Notes under the pieces: generated by a model
What the model was told of the DNA's origin: nothing
The model's database searches: none
What the model saw: only the letters and a program-made list of their open reading frames with translations
Made by a program: the position numbers and the translations under genes
In this document: one piece after another, positions 63,883 to 64,000 of the stretch
Layout of the letters: the number at the start of each line of letters is the position of its first letter
How positions within the stretch are numbered: the first letter of the stretch is position 1
Origin: Serratia quinivorans
Lineage (GTDB): Bacteria; Pseudomonadota; Gammaproteobacteria; Enterobacterales; Enterobacteriaceae
Reading direction: 5' to 3'
Assembly: GCA_900457075.1 (NCBI GenBank)
Contig: UGYN01000002.1
Location: 186,001-250,000 of the forward strand
DNA: 64,000 nucleotides

Positions 63883-64000
63883 AGTCGCACTCCTGACATA
63901 TTGTTTTATTCGACACGTGATAAAAACCAGCAATAATGCTAATGATGGTCAACGCAGTAAATAAAACGTAGCTCACCCCCCCTATTTGGCAACACTATTC
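63883..64000. other. Window end, no gene seen
   Basis: The last 118 bp contain the leader of the repeat-protein gene and AT-rich sequence. No complete frame or clear promoter is visible before the window edge. Confidence 0.4.

Larger units (their letters stand above)
28246..64000. mobile_element. Mosaic prophage: lambda-type head, P2-type tail (incomplete at right)
   Basis: Starts at the tRNA-Leu attachment fragment and runs past the window end. On the minus strand it holds cos, lambda-like packaging and head genes, a full P2-like contractile tail module, lysis genes and accessory genes. No integrase, repressor or replication genes are visible, so these must lie beyond 64000. Size is at least 35.7 kb. 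Structural genes are largely complete apart from single-base indels. Confidence 0.92.

Overview
The window looks like a Serratia chromosome (or a close Yersiniaceae relative) carrying a large prophage. The first 28.2 kb is enterobacterial core. It runs from the 5' end of a second leuA through msyB, a GNAT gene, yceK, the osmoregulated periplasmic glucan genes mdoGH with divergent mdoC, a second membrane acyltransferase, nhaP2/cvrA, ylaC, a macAB-type efflux operon with its own outer-membrane channel, proP, eptB, a lactose/cellobiose-type PTS operon with a phospho-beta-glucosidase and an unusual RpiR regulator, a ymgB-like gene and a RelE/HigA-type toxin-antitoxin pair. The msyB-yceK-mdoHG-mdoC order matches E. 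coli and supports the assignment.

At 28246-28304 lies only the 3' part of a tRNA-Leu gene, from the anticodon arm to CCA. This is the mark of a phage attachment junction. From there to the end of the window everything is prophage, with no integrase or second junction visible, so the element is at least 35.7 kb and continues past 64000. Its structural genes are on the minus strand and are mosaic. A lambda-type cos site and head module (Nu1, A, W, B, C, D, E, FII- and Z-like) at 57.2-47.9 kb feeds into a P2-type contractile tail (U-, V, W, J, I, H, Tfa, FI, FII, E/E', T, X, D) that ends in a collagen-like fibre. A lysis cassette (GH19 endolysin, holin-like protein, two overlapping small lipoproteins) sits inside the tail module between Tfa and the sheath gene. 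Short cargo insertions interrupt the tail genes between FII and E and between T and X (a superinfection-immunity protein). Upstream of cos lie a lipoprotein gene, two glycosyltransferase-like genes and a 1258-residue protein with eight Ig-like domains and nine RCC1-like repeats.

The prophage end next to the tRNA fragment (28.3-32.0 kb) holds mostly tiny membrane-protein genes and repeated non-coding DNA. A structure of two or three successive hairpins occurs three times, with compensatory changes in one stem. A 12-bp box (CAAAATTAAACA) bounds two 214-234 bp terminator-containing modules. A pair of paralogous 44- and 48-residue membrane proteins is also present. This is the least explained part of the window.

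Several otherwise well conserved genes (mdoG, eptB twice, the PTS IIC gene, phage capsid, gpZ, gpX and possibly a glycosyltransferase) are broken by single-base indels, mostly in homopolymer runs. This suggests uncorrected sequencing errors, although real mutations cannot be excluded from the sequence alone.
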